The notes beneath the pieces were generated by a model. That model worked only from the letters and a program-made list of their open reading frames with translations. It was not told the origin of the DNA and made no database searches. From an uncultured Prevotella sp. (GTDB taxonomy: Bacteria > Bacteroidota > Bacteroidia > Bacteroidales > Bacteroidaceae): a stretch of 32,417 nt of DNA. Where the stretch lies: positions 1-32,417 of the forward strand of contig CAJPPF010000009.1 of NCBI GenBank assembly GCA_905372445.1. The letters are read 5' to 3'. The translations under genes were made by a program, and so were the position numbers. This document shows, one piece after another, positions 1-8,103 of this stretch (the stretch's first letter is position 1; each line of letters opens with the position of its first letter).

Positions 1-60
1 ATGAAGGTAATAACAAATCTAAGCAAATGCGGTCTAATGACCGATTCGGGATAAAACAAA
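1..60 (+). repeat. dispersed repeat, copy A
   Basis: This stretch matches 20381-20440 at about 53 of 60 positions in the same orientation, sharing blocks such as ACAAATCTAAGCAAATGC and TCTAATGACCG. It is non-coding and lies just beyond the terminator of the HIT gene. The window begins inside it, so the full element may extend further left. Which class of repeat this is cannot be told from two copies. Confidence 0.75.
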
Positions 61-107
61 AACCGGAGGCAGCAACCATCGCATATGATAGTTGCTGCCT
101 CCGGTTT
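46..107 (-). terminator. rho-independent terminator of greA-HIT unit
   Basis: A 17-bp perfect stem (60-76 with 91-107, reading AACCGGAGGCAGCAAC on the plus strand) encloses a 14-nt loop. Read on the minus strand, the stem is followed by TTTTTGTTTTA. It begins about 20 nt after the stop codon of the HIT gene, so it should end that transcript. It has the strongest stem of any terminator in the window. Confidence 0.9.
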
Positions 108-127
108 GCACGAAAGTAAAAAGTGGA

Positions 128-523
128 CTACTTGCTGAACTCTGCGTAAATCCTATCAGCAATAGCCTGCATCTCTTCAGCCGGAAGCTGCAGTTTAGGG
201 TTGGCAAAGTTCATATCCTTCTCGCCCTGCATAGGAATGAGGTGAATATGGGCATGCGGCACTTCAAGACCGAGCACTGCCTCGCCTACCTTTATGCAAG
301 GGAATGCTGCCTTGATAGCTATTGCCACCTTCTTGGCAAACTTCTGAAACTCCGCTATCTCGTCGTCGTCCATATCAAAGATATAGTCGACCTCACGACG
401 TGGAATGACCAGCGTATGGCCCTTCACCAACGGGTTGATGTCGAGAAAAGCATAGAATTGCTCGTTTTCCGCGCACCTGTAGCTTGGTATTTCGCCTGCT
501 GCAATCTTACTGAAAATAGTCAT
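128..523 (-). CDS. HIT family (histidine triad) nucleotide hydrolase
   Basis: A small cytoplasmic protein of 131 aa, the usual length of the Hint/HIT branch. These enzymes hydrolyse nucleoside phosphoramidates and related nucleotide conjugates. The histidine triad is seen as PHAHIHLIP, with His90, His92 and His94, and the N-terminal FSKIAAGEIPSY block and the GHTLVIPRR strand are both typical. It lies 29 nt downstream of greA on the same strand and ends before a strong terminator, so the two probably form one transcript. Its start is supported by an AAGGAGG Shine-Dalgarno sequence 7 nt upstream, which is uncommon in this phylum. The physiological substrate cannot be told from sequence. Confidence 0.95.
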   Translation of the reverse strand: MTIFSKIAAGEIPSYRCAENEQFYAFLDINPLVKGHTLVIPRREVDYIFDMDDDEIAEFQKFAKKVAIAIKAAFPCIKVGEAVLGLEVPHAHIHLIPMQGEKDMNFANPKLQLPAEEMQAIADRIYAEFSK

Positions 524-530
524 AACCTAT

Positions 531-537
531 CCTCCTT
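531..537 (-). promoter_or_regulatory. strong Shine-Dalgarno site of the HIT gene
   Basis: On the minus strand AAGGAGG lies 7 nt before the ATG at 523. Most genes in this window lack a good Shine-Dalgarno site, so this one is notable and fixes the start. Confidence 0.75.
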
Positions 538-552
538 ATTATTATTAAACCA

Positions 553-1023
553 TTAGTCGATTGAGATATCATCGATTCTCAGGCATATTGTCGAGCCGTT
601 AGGCAACTGTATAGATGCCTCGTCGCCAACCTTCTTGCCGAGCAGCCCGCGCGCAATCGGGGTATTGATAGAAATCTTGCCTGAACGAAGGTCTGCCTCG
701 CTCTCGCTGACAATGGTGTAAGTCATCTTCGCACCCGTAGCGACATTTGTCATGCCGACGGTGGATAGAATCTGAACACTGTCAGCCGTCAGGCGTGAGG
801 TGTCGATAATCTTTGCCGATGCAATCTCTTCCTGAAGCTTATGTATCTTTGATTCAAGATGTCCCTGAGCTTCTTTTGCTGCATCATACTCACTGTTCTC
901 ACTCAAGTCGCCCTTATCACGCGCCTCAGCAATAGCCGCTGATGCCTTTGGACGCTCGATAGCTTCCAATCGGTGAAGTTCTGCCACGAGTTTATCGTAG
1001 CCTTCCTGTGACATGTATCCCAT
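553..1023 (-). CDS. greA: transcription elongation factor GreA
   Basis: GreA enters the secondary channel of RNA polymerase and stimulates cleavage of backtracked RNA, rescuing stalled complexes. The 156-aa product has the family length. The N-terminal coiled coil (about residues 1-75) contains the acidic tip region in ARDKGDLSENSEYDAAKEAQ. The C-terminal FKBP-like domain includes NTPIARGLLGKKVGDE. The reading frame starts MGYMSQEGYDKL; the internal ATG at residue 4 is an alternative start. It precedes the HIT gene by 29 nt on the same strand. A TAnnTTTG promoter at 1174-1181 would give a leader of about 140 nt. Confidence 0.97.
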   Translation of the reverse strand: MGYMSQEGYDKLVAELHRLEAIERPKASAAIAEARDKGDLSENSEYDAAKEAQGHLESKIHKLQEEIASAKIIDTSRLTADSVQILSTVGMTNVATGAKMTYTIVSESEADLRSGKISINTPIARGLLGKKVGDEASIQLPNGSTICLRIDDISID

Positions 1024-1173
1024 ACTTTATTTCTTTTTATTATTATACAATTTCATTTCATGTCGGCAACACGAGGGCTTGCCGTAGTAGTAATATACAT
1101 AAAAAAGAAGAATCCCGGCTTTTACGCCAGAACTCCGCCCCTATTGTCAACATACAGTTTTGTGGCTGCGGTG

Positions 1174-1204
1174 CAAATATACTCAAAAAGATTGAAAGCA
1201 CAAA
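1174..1204 (-). promoter_or_regulatory. Bacteroidetes-type promoter of greA-HIT
   Basis: On the minus strand TATATTTG (1174-1181) fits the -7 consensus TAnnTTTG, and TTTG at 1201-1204 lies 19 nt upstream, fitting the -33 element. Transcription would start near 1167. Confidence 0.65.
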
Positions 1205-1265
1205 GCTAAATATCAGAAATTTACAATTTAAGACGTTTTTTCTCTGAAATACGCAATAGTTTTTG

Positions 1266-1273
1266 TAACTTTG
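1266..1273 (+). promoter_or_regulatory. -7 promoter element of fprA
   Basis: TAACTTTG matches TAnnTTTG and ends 27 nt before the ATG at 1301. No clear -33 TTTG is seen at the right distance. It is divergent from the greA promoter, with about 85 bp between the two -7 elements. Confidence 0.55.
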
Positions 1274-1300
1274 CAACGGAAACACAAACTTCTGTAGAAA

Positions 1301-2467
1301 ATGATAAAGGAAATTACATCGACAATTAAGTATATCGGCGTTGATGATATTAATCTCGGTCTCTTTGAAAGCCAGTATGCGGTGCCTAATGGTATCTCAT
1401 ATAATTCATACGTAATCTTCGACGAGAAGGTGGCAATAATGGACACCGTCGACAGCAGAAGGGGCGACGAATGGAAGGAGAACCTGCACGAAGCGCTTGC
1501 CGGACGCACTCCTGATTACCTCATCATTCATCATATGGAGCCTGACCACAGCGCTCTCATAAAAGAACTGGTAGACCGATATCCGTCGATTACGCTTGTA
1601 TGCTCAAGCAAGGCGGTCAGTATGCTAAGCAATTTCTTTGACGACACAGACCTCACAAAGAACACGCTGGTGGTGAAAGAGAAGGACACGCTCTGTCTCG
1701 GCGAGCACACACTGACATTCTTCGCGGCGCCTATGGTACACTGGCCGGAGGTAATGATAAGCTACGACAGCAAGGACAAGATTCTCTTCTCTGCCGATGC
1801 TTTCGGGAAGTTCGGTGTGCTGAGCATTGAGGACGACTGGGTGGACGAGGGACGACGATACTATATCAACATCTGTGGCAAGTATGGCAAGCAAGTGCAG
1901 AGCATGATGGGCAAGGTAGAAAGTCTCGACATAGAGAAGATATGTTCACTTCACGGTCCTGTGCTCGCTGGGAATATAGAATATTACTATAGCCTGTATG
2001 ACACGTGGAGCAAGTATGAGGTAGAGACAGAGGGCGTGCTTGTAGCCTATGCGTCTATCCACGGCGGGACAAAAGCGGTGGCAGAATATGTGGCGGAGCA
2101 GTTGCGTAAGAAAAATACCGGCGAGGTTGCTATAATTGATCTGTGTCGCTGCGACATGGCAAAAGCCATTGAGTATGCTTTCAGATACTCCTCATGTATC
2201 TTCGCCGCGTCATCATACGACTCAAGTTTATTCCCCCCAATGTATGAGTTCATTCACAAACTGCAGCTCAAGAACTGGCAGAACCGCCGTGCGGCAATAA
2301 TCGAGAATGGATCATGGGCACCTTCGGCAGGTCGTGTGATGCAGCTGGAGATAGAAAAAATGAAGTCTATTGAAATAGTAGAACCGCAGGTGACGATATG
2401 GAGCCGCATGAAAGAGGCTGACAAGGACGCGCTCAACGCGCTCATCGATGCCGTCATCAAGAAATAA
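1301..2467 (+). CDS. fprA: FprA family A-type flavoprotein (flavodiiron protein)
   Basis: Flavodiiron proteins reduce O2 to water or NO to N2O in the cytoplasm and protect anaerobes from oxidative or nitrosative stress. The 388-aa protein has the two expected domains. A metallo-beta-lactamase-like domain (about 1-240) carries diiron ligands in HHMEPDH (His78, Glu80, Asp82, His83), His147, Asp166 and His218. A flavodoxin-like FMN domain (about 246-388) has AYASIHGGTKAVAEYV in the phosphate-binding loop. All usual iron ligands are present. There is no C-terminal rubredoxin extension. It is monocistronic, with a promoter core at 1266 and a terminator at 2487. Whether O2 or NO is preferred cannot be read from sequence. 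Confidence 0.93.
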   Translation: MIKEITSTIKYIGVDDINLGLFESQYAVPNGISYNSYVIFDEKVAIMDTVDSRRGDEWKENLHEALAGRTPDYLIIHHMEPDHSALIKELVDRYPSITLVCSSKAVSMLSNFFDDTDLTKNTLVVKEKDTLCLGEHTLTFFAAPMVHWPEVMISYDSKDKILFSADAFGKFGVLSIEDDWVDEGRRYYINICGKYGKQVQSMMGKVESLDIEKICSLHGPVLAGNIEYYYSLYDTWSKYEVETEGVLVAYASIHGGTKAVAEYVAEQLRKKNTGEVAIIDLCRCDMAKAIEYAFRYSSCIFAASSYDSSLFPPMYEFIHKLQLKNWQNRRAAIIENGSWAPSAGRVMQLEIEKMKSIEIVEPQVTIWSRMKEADKDALNALIDAVIKK

Positions 2468-2486
2468 AAACAATACGTATGAAAAC

Positions 2487-2526
2487 AGGATGCAATCCCC
2501 AACAGTGGGGACATCCTATTTTTGTT
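2487..2526 (+). terminator. terminator after fprA
   Basis: An outer stem AGGAT/ATCCT (2487-2491 with 2513-2517) and an inner stem CCCCA/TGGGG (2497-2501 with 2506-2510) are followed by ATTTTTGTT. It lies 20 nt past the fprA stop and separates it from the next gene. Confidence 0.85.
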
Positions 2527-2567
2527 CTTATAAGAATTTGAACAACAACTAAAACAAGAGAACAATT

Positions 2568-3283
2568 ATGAATCAAGAAGATTTCTTTAGAATGGTCGAC
2601 CAGGCAGAAGGTCATCGCACCCTCACTTTCCCTGCATTGATGCGAAAGGTATATATCTGGATGGCAATGGCTTTGGCTATAACGGGCGTCACTGCCTTCG
2701 GCGTGGCATCAAGCCCTAATCTGTTGGCGCTGATTTTCAGCAGTAAGCTGCTGTTCTTCGGCTTGATAATCGCCGAGTTGGCATTAGTCATCCTGCTCAC
2801 GGCGCGCGCCTGCAGAAGTTGTCGCTGACTACGGCAACGCTCTTCTTCGTGCTTTTCGCAGTCATCAACGGTGTGACGCTGTCAAGCATTTTCGTCATCT
2901 ACACCATGGCATCCATAGCACAGACATTCTTCATCTGCTCGGCGACCTTTGGCGTCATGGCAGTATATGGCTACACCACCAAGCGCGACCTGAGCAGCAT
3001 GGGCAAGCTCCTGTTCATGGCACTGATAGGTCTCATCATCGCCACAGTGGTTAACATCTTTATGAGAAGCTCCGGACTGGACATGGCGATAAGCTATATC
3101 GGCGTGCTCGTCTTCGTCGGACTCACCGCATGGGACACTCAGAAGATAAAGCTCATGCTTGCCAATGCCGAGGATATGGGCGAAGGCGCGCAGAAGATTG
3201 CGCTCATCGGAGCACTGTCACTGTATCTCGACTTCATCAATCTCTTCATCTATCTGCTTAGAATCTTCGGACGGAGAGATTAA
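2568..3283 (+). pseudogene. Bax inhibitor-1/YccA family membrane protein, frameshifted
   Basis: Two abutting frames together make one BI-1/YccA family integral membrane protein of about 238 aa with roughly seven hydrophobic segments. The first frame (2568-2828) runs MNQEDFFRMVDQAEG to LLTARACRSCR and stops. The second frame continues as LSLTTATLFFVLFAVINGVTLSSIF to 3283, with the family's C-terminal helices and YLDFINLFIYLLRIFGRRD. The break lies at the GCGCGCGCC/TGCAG junction near 2802-2811: one extra C would restore GCC-CTG-CAG-AAG-TTG. The second frame has only TTG as a start, so it is a continuation rather than a gene. The rest of the protein shows no decay, so a recent mutation or a base-call error is more likely than an old pseudogene. 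The family modulates membrane-protease or ion homeostasis; the exact role is unknown. Confidence 0.85.
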
Positions 3284-3395
3284 CTCAAACAAGTCATTAA
3301 ATTACATCTTATCCATTTCGTTCATAAGAAAGAACGCTAACGGAACACATAACGCGGTCAGACGACCCCTTTGTGATTAAGAATAACAATAAGCA

Positions 3396-3440
3396 AAAAA
3401 GAGAATGTGTCAAAAAAACAGGCACATTCTCTTTTTCTTT
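3396..3440 (+). terminator. terminator after the BI-1 family gene
   Basis: A 14-bp perfect stem (3396-3409 with 3423-3436; arms AAAAAGAGAATGTG and CACATTCTCTTTTT) with a 13-nt loop ends in a T-rich tail. Because both arms carry A/T runs, it could also work on the opposite strand for tatC. Confidence 0.85.
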
Positions 3441-3529
3441 TCTTAATCCCTAATCGGTCCCGACAATCCGTAAGGCGTAAAACCAAAACGTTTGTCAATC
3501 GCAACGGCGTAGCAAAGGTTGGAGAAAAT

Positions 3530-3590
3530 GACTTTCACCTTTTTTATATAAGAACGGTCGTCATGTTATTACGTGAAGACGGTGAAAGTC
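3530..3590 (-). terminator. inverted repeat downstream of tatC, possible terminator
   Basis: GACTTTCACC (3530-3539) and GGTGAAAGTC (3581-3590) form a 10-bp perfect inverted repeat with a 41-nt spacer, starting 7 nt past the tatC stop. On the minus strand it is followed by ATTTTC. The long spacer makes it a weak terminator candidate. The rest of 3284-3597 holds the other hairpin and no convincing gene. Confidence 0.4.
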
Positions 3591-3597
3591 GAAAATA

Positions 3598-4410
3598 TCA
3601 GGATTCCTCTCCTGCGGGATCGTCTTTAACGACGACGATCGATGTCTCGTAGAGCAGGTAGAGCGGAACGAAGACGAGCATAAGCGTGAAAGGATCGCCT
3701 GAAGGCGTGATGAATGCCGAGAGAACAAGCAGGATTATAATGGCGTGACGCTTGTAATCCTTAAGGAAGGATTTATGCAACAAACCTATATTACTCAGCA
3801 ACCATGCCACGAGCGGCATCTCGAAGACAATGCCCATGACCGTGATTAACATGGTGAAATTATTGATGTATGACTGAAGGTTTATCTGATTTTCGATGTT
3901 CGGACTAAGTTGGTATTCTGCAAGAAAACGGAAACAGAACGGGAAAACCAGCAGATAGCCTATCGTGCAGCCGAGGTAGAACATGAATGTCCCGCCCAGG
4001 AATGCGCTGCGCACATGGCGTACCTCGTTGTCGAACAGTGCCGGACGGATGTACTTCCACATCTCATACACAAGAACGGGAAATGTCAGTACGGCGGCAA
4101 AAGCCATGGAGGTGTTGATGTGGGTCATGAACTGCGACGCGACATTGATGTTTATTATCTGCACGTTGAACCCTTCGGCGAAACTGATCACGCCGTGTGT
4201 CCACTCTGTGAGCAACCGATAGACGAAGAAGTCGTCGGACGTTGGTCCGAGCACAAAGCGGTCGAAGATGTGTGGCATCGCCCAAAGGAGGAGCACGAAG
4301 AATAGAAAAAAGACGCAGAGCACACGGAAAAGTGCCCAGCGTAATATCTCGAGATGGTCCCAAAAGGACATGTTGTCATCTTCGAGTGATTCTTTTGCTT
4401 GTTCTGACAT
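3598..4410 (-). CDS. tatC: Sec-independent protein translocase TatC
   Basis: TatC is the inner-membrane receptor of the twin-arginine translocase. It binds RR signal peptides and recruits TatA to export folded proteins. The 270-aa product has the family length and about six membrane segments. It begins with the conserved cytosolic SFWDHLEILRWALFRVL (the Glu of HLEILR is characteristic). FxxYE-type motifs are seen around VLVYEMWKYIRPAL and the late MGIVFEMPLVAW, and ITPSGDPFTLMLVFVPLYLLYE marks the C-terminal helices. It is the last gene of the minus-strand cluster that starts with the oxidoreductase at 9216. It follows the DUF1080-fusion gene by 66 nt, and a hairpin lies in that gap. TatA is three genes upstream rather than adjacent. 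Confidence 0.95.
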   Translation of the reverse strand: MSEQAKESLEDDNMSFWDHLEILRWALFRVLCVFFLFFVLLLWAMPHIFDRFVLGPTSDDFFVYRLLTEWTHGVISFAEGFNVQIININVASQFMTHINTSMAFAAVLTFPVLVYEMWKYIRPALFDNEVRHVRSAFLGGTFMFYLGCTIGYLLVFPFCFRFLAEYQLSPNIENQINLQSYINNFTMLITVMGIVFEMPLVAWLLSNIGLLHKSFLKDYKRHAIIILLVLSAFITPSGDPFTLMLVFVPLYLLYETSIVVVKDDPAGEES

Positions 4411-4422
4411 TATTCATAGAAA

Positions 4423-4461
4423 GATGCCATAGCCGTCATTCGCTATGGCGGCTAAGGCATC
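4423..4461 (-). other. intercistronic stem-loop before tatC
   Basis: Two alternative or nested pairings are possible: GATGCC/GGCATC (4423-4428 with 4456-4461), and the perfect GCCATAGC/GCTATGGC (4426-4433 with 4442-4449). There is no U-run, so it is more likely an RNA-processing or stability element than a terminator. The CATAGC...GCTATG core recurs at 20312-20325, which hints at a dispersed palindrome. Confidence 0.6.
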
Positions 4462-4476
4462 TATATTAGGGAGTTA

Positions 4477-6114
4477 TTACTTTACGAAATCGTTATCGAG
4501 CAGGTAGTTGATGCTCTGGCGCATTCCTTCGAGGATGTCGGGAGCTGCTGACTCCTCCATTTCAACCACGATCTCTTGTGTGCCGGCGGTATCGAGATTG
4601 TTGAAGATAGCGTCGAATCCCATCATGCCGCTCTGACCCAGTTCCTTGTGGTCCTTGATATGGAGCATGGTGAAACGTCCCGGATACTTCTTGAAGTATT
4701 CCACCGGACCTACGTTTCCAATCACTGCCCAGTAGACATCCATCTGGAAGAACACCTTTGCGGGGTCTGTGTTGCGGAGCATATAGTCGTACCACACCTG
4801 ATCCTCCACCTTTTCAAACTCGTGCGCGTGGCTGTGGTAGCCGAACTTCATGCCTGCCTTGTTCACCATTTCGCCAACGGCATTCATATAGTTGCATATG
4901 ACCTTTGCCTCTGCGAGTGTCTTTGGTCTGTTCACGTCGGGCATTACAATATACTTCATGCCGGCTTTCTTGTGTGCATCGATACACTGTCTCCACCATT
5001 TCAGGGCGTCGTTGAATTTGCCTGATGCAAGTTCCTTGTCGCTGAGGTTATGCCCTGCGTGGCTTGAGAGCACCTTCATGCCGGCTGCTTCGATGTCAGC
5101 CTTGTACTGCTCCGGTGTCACACCATAGAGTCTGCCGTCGTCGTAGCAGGCTGCTTCTGTTGATGTGTAGCCCATCTTTGCAAGCTTTGCAAGCACATCC
5201 TTGTGGTTTTTTGCATACTGCTCAGGGCTTCCGATGAGGTCGCGGACAGAGTACATCTGGAATGCAATCTCCGGCTGCTCGATGTCGATGCCGTCGGCAT
5301 TGTCCATGTCCTTTATGCGGATATTGCGATACCACACATCGTCGCCGTGGTCCTGCAGACCGAAGTAACCTTTGTGCTCGGCGCCGCCACAGTTGTTGAG
5401 CAGCTCGAATGCAAGAGGCCACGCCTTCTCCGAGAACTTAGAAGCCTGAAGCATATCGGTCCACTGTGGTGTCCATAGGTGATACTCGAGCACCTTCTTA
5501 CCGTTCTGGTAGTGGATGATAGTTCCTTTGTAGCATACTATCTTCGCTGTGTTCCACTCGCCGTAGGGTTTAGCATTCTGTGGTTTAGCAGGAATCATGT
5601 CATAGAGTGAAGCCGACTTACGGTTACCGTCAACGCCGAGCATTGCGTCAGGATGGTTCACGTTGTCAAGAATCTGATACTCCGGACAAGAGATGTAGAT
5701 AGGCTCATAGCGGTCATTACCCTTGTCGTCCTTCGTTGTCACCTCCTGAGCGAGGTAGAAAATACCGGAGTTCGAGCCCTTGGCAACTTTCCATTCAAGC
5801 TCGACGGTGAAGTTCTTGAACTGATGAGCGAAGATGATATCGCCGCCCTCAGCACTCTGTCCCTCACCAGTGCCTGATCCATTTATTTTGATACATCCGT
5901 CGTCGATTGTCCAACGCTGTGGCACATAGTTCTTTCCGTAGCCGCGCCAACCTGTGAAATCCTTACCATTGAAAATGGTTGTATAACCCTTGCCGTCGGT
6001 CGGAAACTGGCTCATATCGACCTGCTTTGCCTGTACGACCTTATATGCAGGCACCTGGGCACTGACTGTGATAGTCATCATAAGGGCAGAAATTGCTAAA
6101 ATAATCTTTTTCAT
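4477..6114 (-). CDS. secreted DUF1080 (3-keto-glycoside hydrolase-like) / sugar isomerase-like TIM-barrel fusion
   Basis: A 545-aa exported protein. I place the start at the ATG at 6114, giving a clear signal peptide MKKIILAISALMMTITVSAQ; the frame stays open for 18 codons upstream, but those residues do not look like a signal. Residues about 43-270 are a DUF1080 (3-keto-disaccharide hydrolase) domain, a concanavalin-like fold with TIFNGKDFTGWRG and GSNSGIFYLAQE. Residues about 283-540 resemble a xylose-isomerase-like TIM barrel with candidate metal ligands in STEAACYDD, GYHSHAHEF, FQMDVYWA, LHIKDH and IVVEMEE. DUF1080 proteins have been linked to cleavage of 3-keto-glycosides and the TIM-barrel family to sugar epimerisation or elimination. 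It follows the Tat-exported oxidoreductase by 75 nt, consistent with acting on that enzyme's 3-keto product in the periplasm. The signal peptide is Sec type with no RR motif. Confidence 0.85.
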   Translation of the reverse strand: MKKIILAISALMMTITVSAQVPAYKVVQAKQVDMSQFPTDGKGYTTIFNGKDFTGWRGYGKNYVPQRWTIDDGCIKINGSGTGEGQSAEGGDIIFAHQFKNFTVELEWKVAKGSNSGIFYLAQEVTTKDDKGNDRYEPIYISCPEYQILDNVNHPDAMLGVDGNRKSASLYDMIPAKPQNAKPYGEWNTAKIVCYKGTIIHYQNGKKVLEYHLWTPQWTDMLQASKFSEKAWPLAFELLNNCGGAEHKGYFGLQDHGDDVWYRNIRIKDMDNADGIDIEQPEIAFQMYSVRDLIGSPEQYAKNHKDVLAKLAKMGYTSTEAACYDDGRLYGVTPEQYKADIEAAGMKVLSSHAGHNLSDKELASGKFNDALKWWRQCIDAHKKAGMKYIVMPDVNRPKTLAEAKVICNYMNAVGEMVNKAGMKFGYHSHAHEFEKVEDQVWYDYMLRNTDPAKVFFQMDVYWAVIGNVGPVEYFKKYPGRFTMLHIKDHKELGQSGMMGFDAIFNNLDTAGTQEIVVEMEESAAPDILEGMRQSINYLLDNDFVK

Positions 6115-6189
6115 TTGATGCTGTGTTTTTTGTAACGAAGAACAGGAATCCCTTGACACATCAGACATTCCCGTCTTCTATATACCTTG

Positions 6190-7707
6190 TTATTTATTCG
6201 GTAGTTCAGGCAGAGCGTAACCGTTCTTATAAACAGGCTTTATCAGTTCTGCTGCAAACTGACGTGCATCGACGGGATCAGTCCATGTCTTGTTGAATGT
6301 AGGGTGCCCATCGTGTATCTCGAAGCCGTCCTTTATCATTGAACTCACCTTCGCACCGGCTGGGATATTCGTGAACTTCATGTCCTTGCCGTCCCATGCC
6401 AGTTCCTGATTCAGTCCCTGCAGACGTATAGCGCACACACCCATTGCCACCATCTCGTTGAATGGTCCTGCCTCAGAGAAGTCGGAAGCGGTATTCACGC
6501 GCACCGCTGCGTTCTCGCGACAAGCGCGTATCCAGTCGCGCTGATGACTGAGCTCTACACGGCGTAGCGTCTTCGGAGCCTCCGGCTTACGGCCACTCAC
6601 CAAGTAAGGACGGTCGCCGTAGCATCCGACAACCATTATATCCTTTGTGCCATAGAATATCGCTGCTCCACCTGAAATATTCAAATCAACTCCTTCAGGC
6701 AATCCTTCCGGACGTACCGGCTTCAATCCTCCGTCATACCATGTCACCTCAACCTCGGGCATTGCCACGCGTGGACGGTTGTCACGAGCCGGGAACACAT
6801 ATTTCACCACCTGTGCGTTAGGGCAAGACTCGCTCATCAAAGGCGTTGACGAGCCCTGAACACGGATAGGATACTGCAGGTCGAGACCCTTGAACACGGT
6901 GTGTAGTATATGACACGCCATATCTCCGAGCGCACCGGTGCCGAAGTCCCACCATCCACGGAAGTTCCAAGGAGTGTATATAGGGTTATATGGACGCATT
7001 GGAGCAGGACCGATGAAAGCTTTCCAATTGAGCGTCTGTGGCACTGCCGGTGTCTCTTTCGGGCGCTCCAGTCCCTGTGGCCATATCGGACGGTCGGTGA
7101 ATGCCTCCACACGTCTGACCTCACCAATCTCACCATTCCAAATCCATTCGCATGCTATACGGTCGCCTTCGCTGCTTGCGCCCTGGTTGCCCATCTGTGT
7201 AGCGACATTTGCCTTTGCCGCAAGCTGGGTGAGGAGACGTGATTCGTAAACAGTGCGTGTCAGAGGTTTCTCGCAATATACGTGCTTGCCGGCTGCCAGA
7301 GCCTCCGCACAAATGATAGCGTGTGTATGGTCGGCAGTGGCACATATCACTGCGTCAGCCTGCTCCAGAAGCTCTGCAAACATCATCTTATAGTCATTAT
7401 ACATCTTACAGTTAGGATAGTAGCCCTTGTACTCGTCCATTACGCCCTTAGCGTAGTTCCAGTCAACGTCAGCCAGACCGATAACCTCTACATCGTCGTA
7501 AAGCTCCTTATCGTTCTTCTTACAGCATCCGTTGAGGACGGCATGACCACGCCCACCGATGCCTACACCGAGGATTTTCAGTTTTCCTGCCATGCCTTTT
7601 GGATTTTTCTTTGCGTTCTTCGCGAGAATCTCGCCTGGTGTCATTGCCATAGCAGCTGCTGCCGCCGTACCTGCCTTGAGGAAGGTTCTTCTTGACATTG
7701 TGCTCAT
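6190..7707 (-). CDS. Gfo/Idh/MocA family oxidoreductase with Tat signal
   Basis: A 505-aa NAD(P)-dependent sugar oxidoreductase predicted to be exported folded. The N-terminus reads SRRTFLKAG followed by an Ala-rich hydrophobic stretch (residues 5-29), a textbook twin-arginine signal. The first ATG (7707) and that at 7698 are both possible. A Rossmann fold with LGVGIGGRGHAVLNG starts near residue 45, and the family's CEKP motif lies at 145-148. The C-terminal half carries substrate-binding segments. In this family bound NAD(H) is often kept through the cycle, which explains why export must be by Tat. It sits between tatA and the DUF1080-fusion gene. The likely reaction, by family and context, is oxidation of a glycoside hydroxyl (probably C3) to a ketone. 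Confidence 0.88.
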   Translation of the reverse strand: MSTMSRRTFLKAGTAAAAAMAMTPGEILAKNAKKNPKGMAGKLKILGVGIGGRGHAVLNGCCKKNDKELYDDVEVIGLADVDWNYAKGVMDEYKGYYPNCKMYNDYKMMFAELLEQADAVICATADHTHAIICAEALAAGKHVYCEKPLTRTVYESRLLTQLAAKANVATQMGNQGASSEGDRIACEWIWNGEIGEVRRVEAFTDRPIWPQGLERPKETPAVPQTLNWKAFIGPAPMRPYNPIYTPWNFRGWWDFGTGALGDMACHILHTVFKGLDLQYPIRVQGSSTPLMSESCPNAQVVKYVFPARDNRPRVAMPEVEVTWYDGGLKPVRPEGLPEGVDLNISGGAAIFYGTKDIMVVGCYGDRPYLVSGRKPEAPKTLRRVELSHQRDWIRACRENAAVRVNTASDFSEAGPFNEMVAMGVCAIRLQGLNQELAWDGKDMKFTNIPAGAKVSSMIKDGFEIHDGHPTFNKTWTDPVDARQFAAELIKPVYKNGYALPELPNK

Positions 7708-7888
7708 AATCTGTTTGGGTTTTTAGTTTGAGATAAATATTGATTAATTGATTTTCTGCCTTTTAAGTATCAGGAATGAAAAAGATTCGAGGAAAACCCT
7801 CTGACATTCTTGAATGCGGAAAGATGATTTCTCTTTTAAAAGGTTTTTAATAAGTACTGTAGTTCTTGATAATTATATGGTCGGCGGG

Positions 7889-8098
7889 TTAGTCTTTCTT
7901 CTCCTCTTCTTTCTTCTCCGACTCAGCCTCAATCTGTTTTTCCACCTCGTTGATGCCGTCCTTGAAACTTCTCACTCCCTTGCCCAGACCTCTCATAAGT
8001 TCCGGTATCTTCTTTCCGCCAAAGAGCAACAGTACAACCAAGGCAATGATAATAATCTCGCCCGTGCCTAAGTTACCGATAAATAATAAGTTCTCCAT
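7889..8098 (-). CDS. tatA: twin-arginine translocase subunit TatA
   Basis: A 69-aa pore-forming subunit of the Tat system. A short N-terminus is followed by one membrane helix (about residues 11-27), the hinge FGGKKIPELMRGLGKGVRSFK and an amphipathic helix, then an acidic/basic tail EAESEKKEEEKKD. This is a TatA/E-type rather than a TatB-type protein. It is 5 nt downstream of the cytoplasmic Gfo/Idh gene and 181 nt upstream of the Tat-signal oxidoreductase. I find no TAnnTTTG core in that 181-nt gap, so read-through is plausible. No tatB is seen, as is usual for Bacteroidetes with minimal TatAC systems. Confidence 0.95.
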   Translation of the reverse strand: MENLLFIGNLGTGEIIIIALVVLLLFGGKKIPELMRGLGKGVRSFKDGINEVEKQIEAESEKKEEEKKD

Positions 8099-8103
8099 AA
8101 TAG

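Noticed and set aside
2568..3283. Programmed ribosomal frameshift in the BI-1 family gene
   Set aside because: There is no slippery heptamer or downstream pseudoknot that I can see at 2800-2815, and the family is not known to use frameshifting. A single base loss explains the data.
3407..3652. An 81-codon plus-strand open frame downstream of the BI-1 gene
   Set aside because: It starts inside a terminator stem and runs into the end of tatC on the other strand. No family features are seen.
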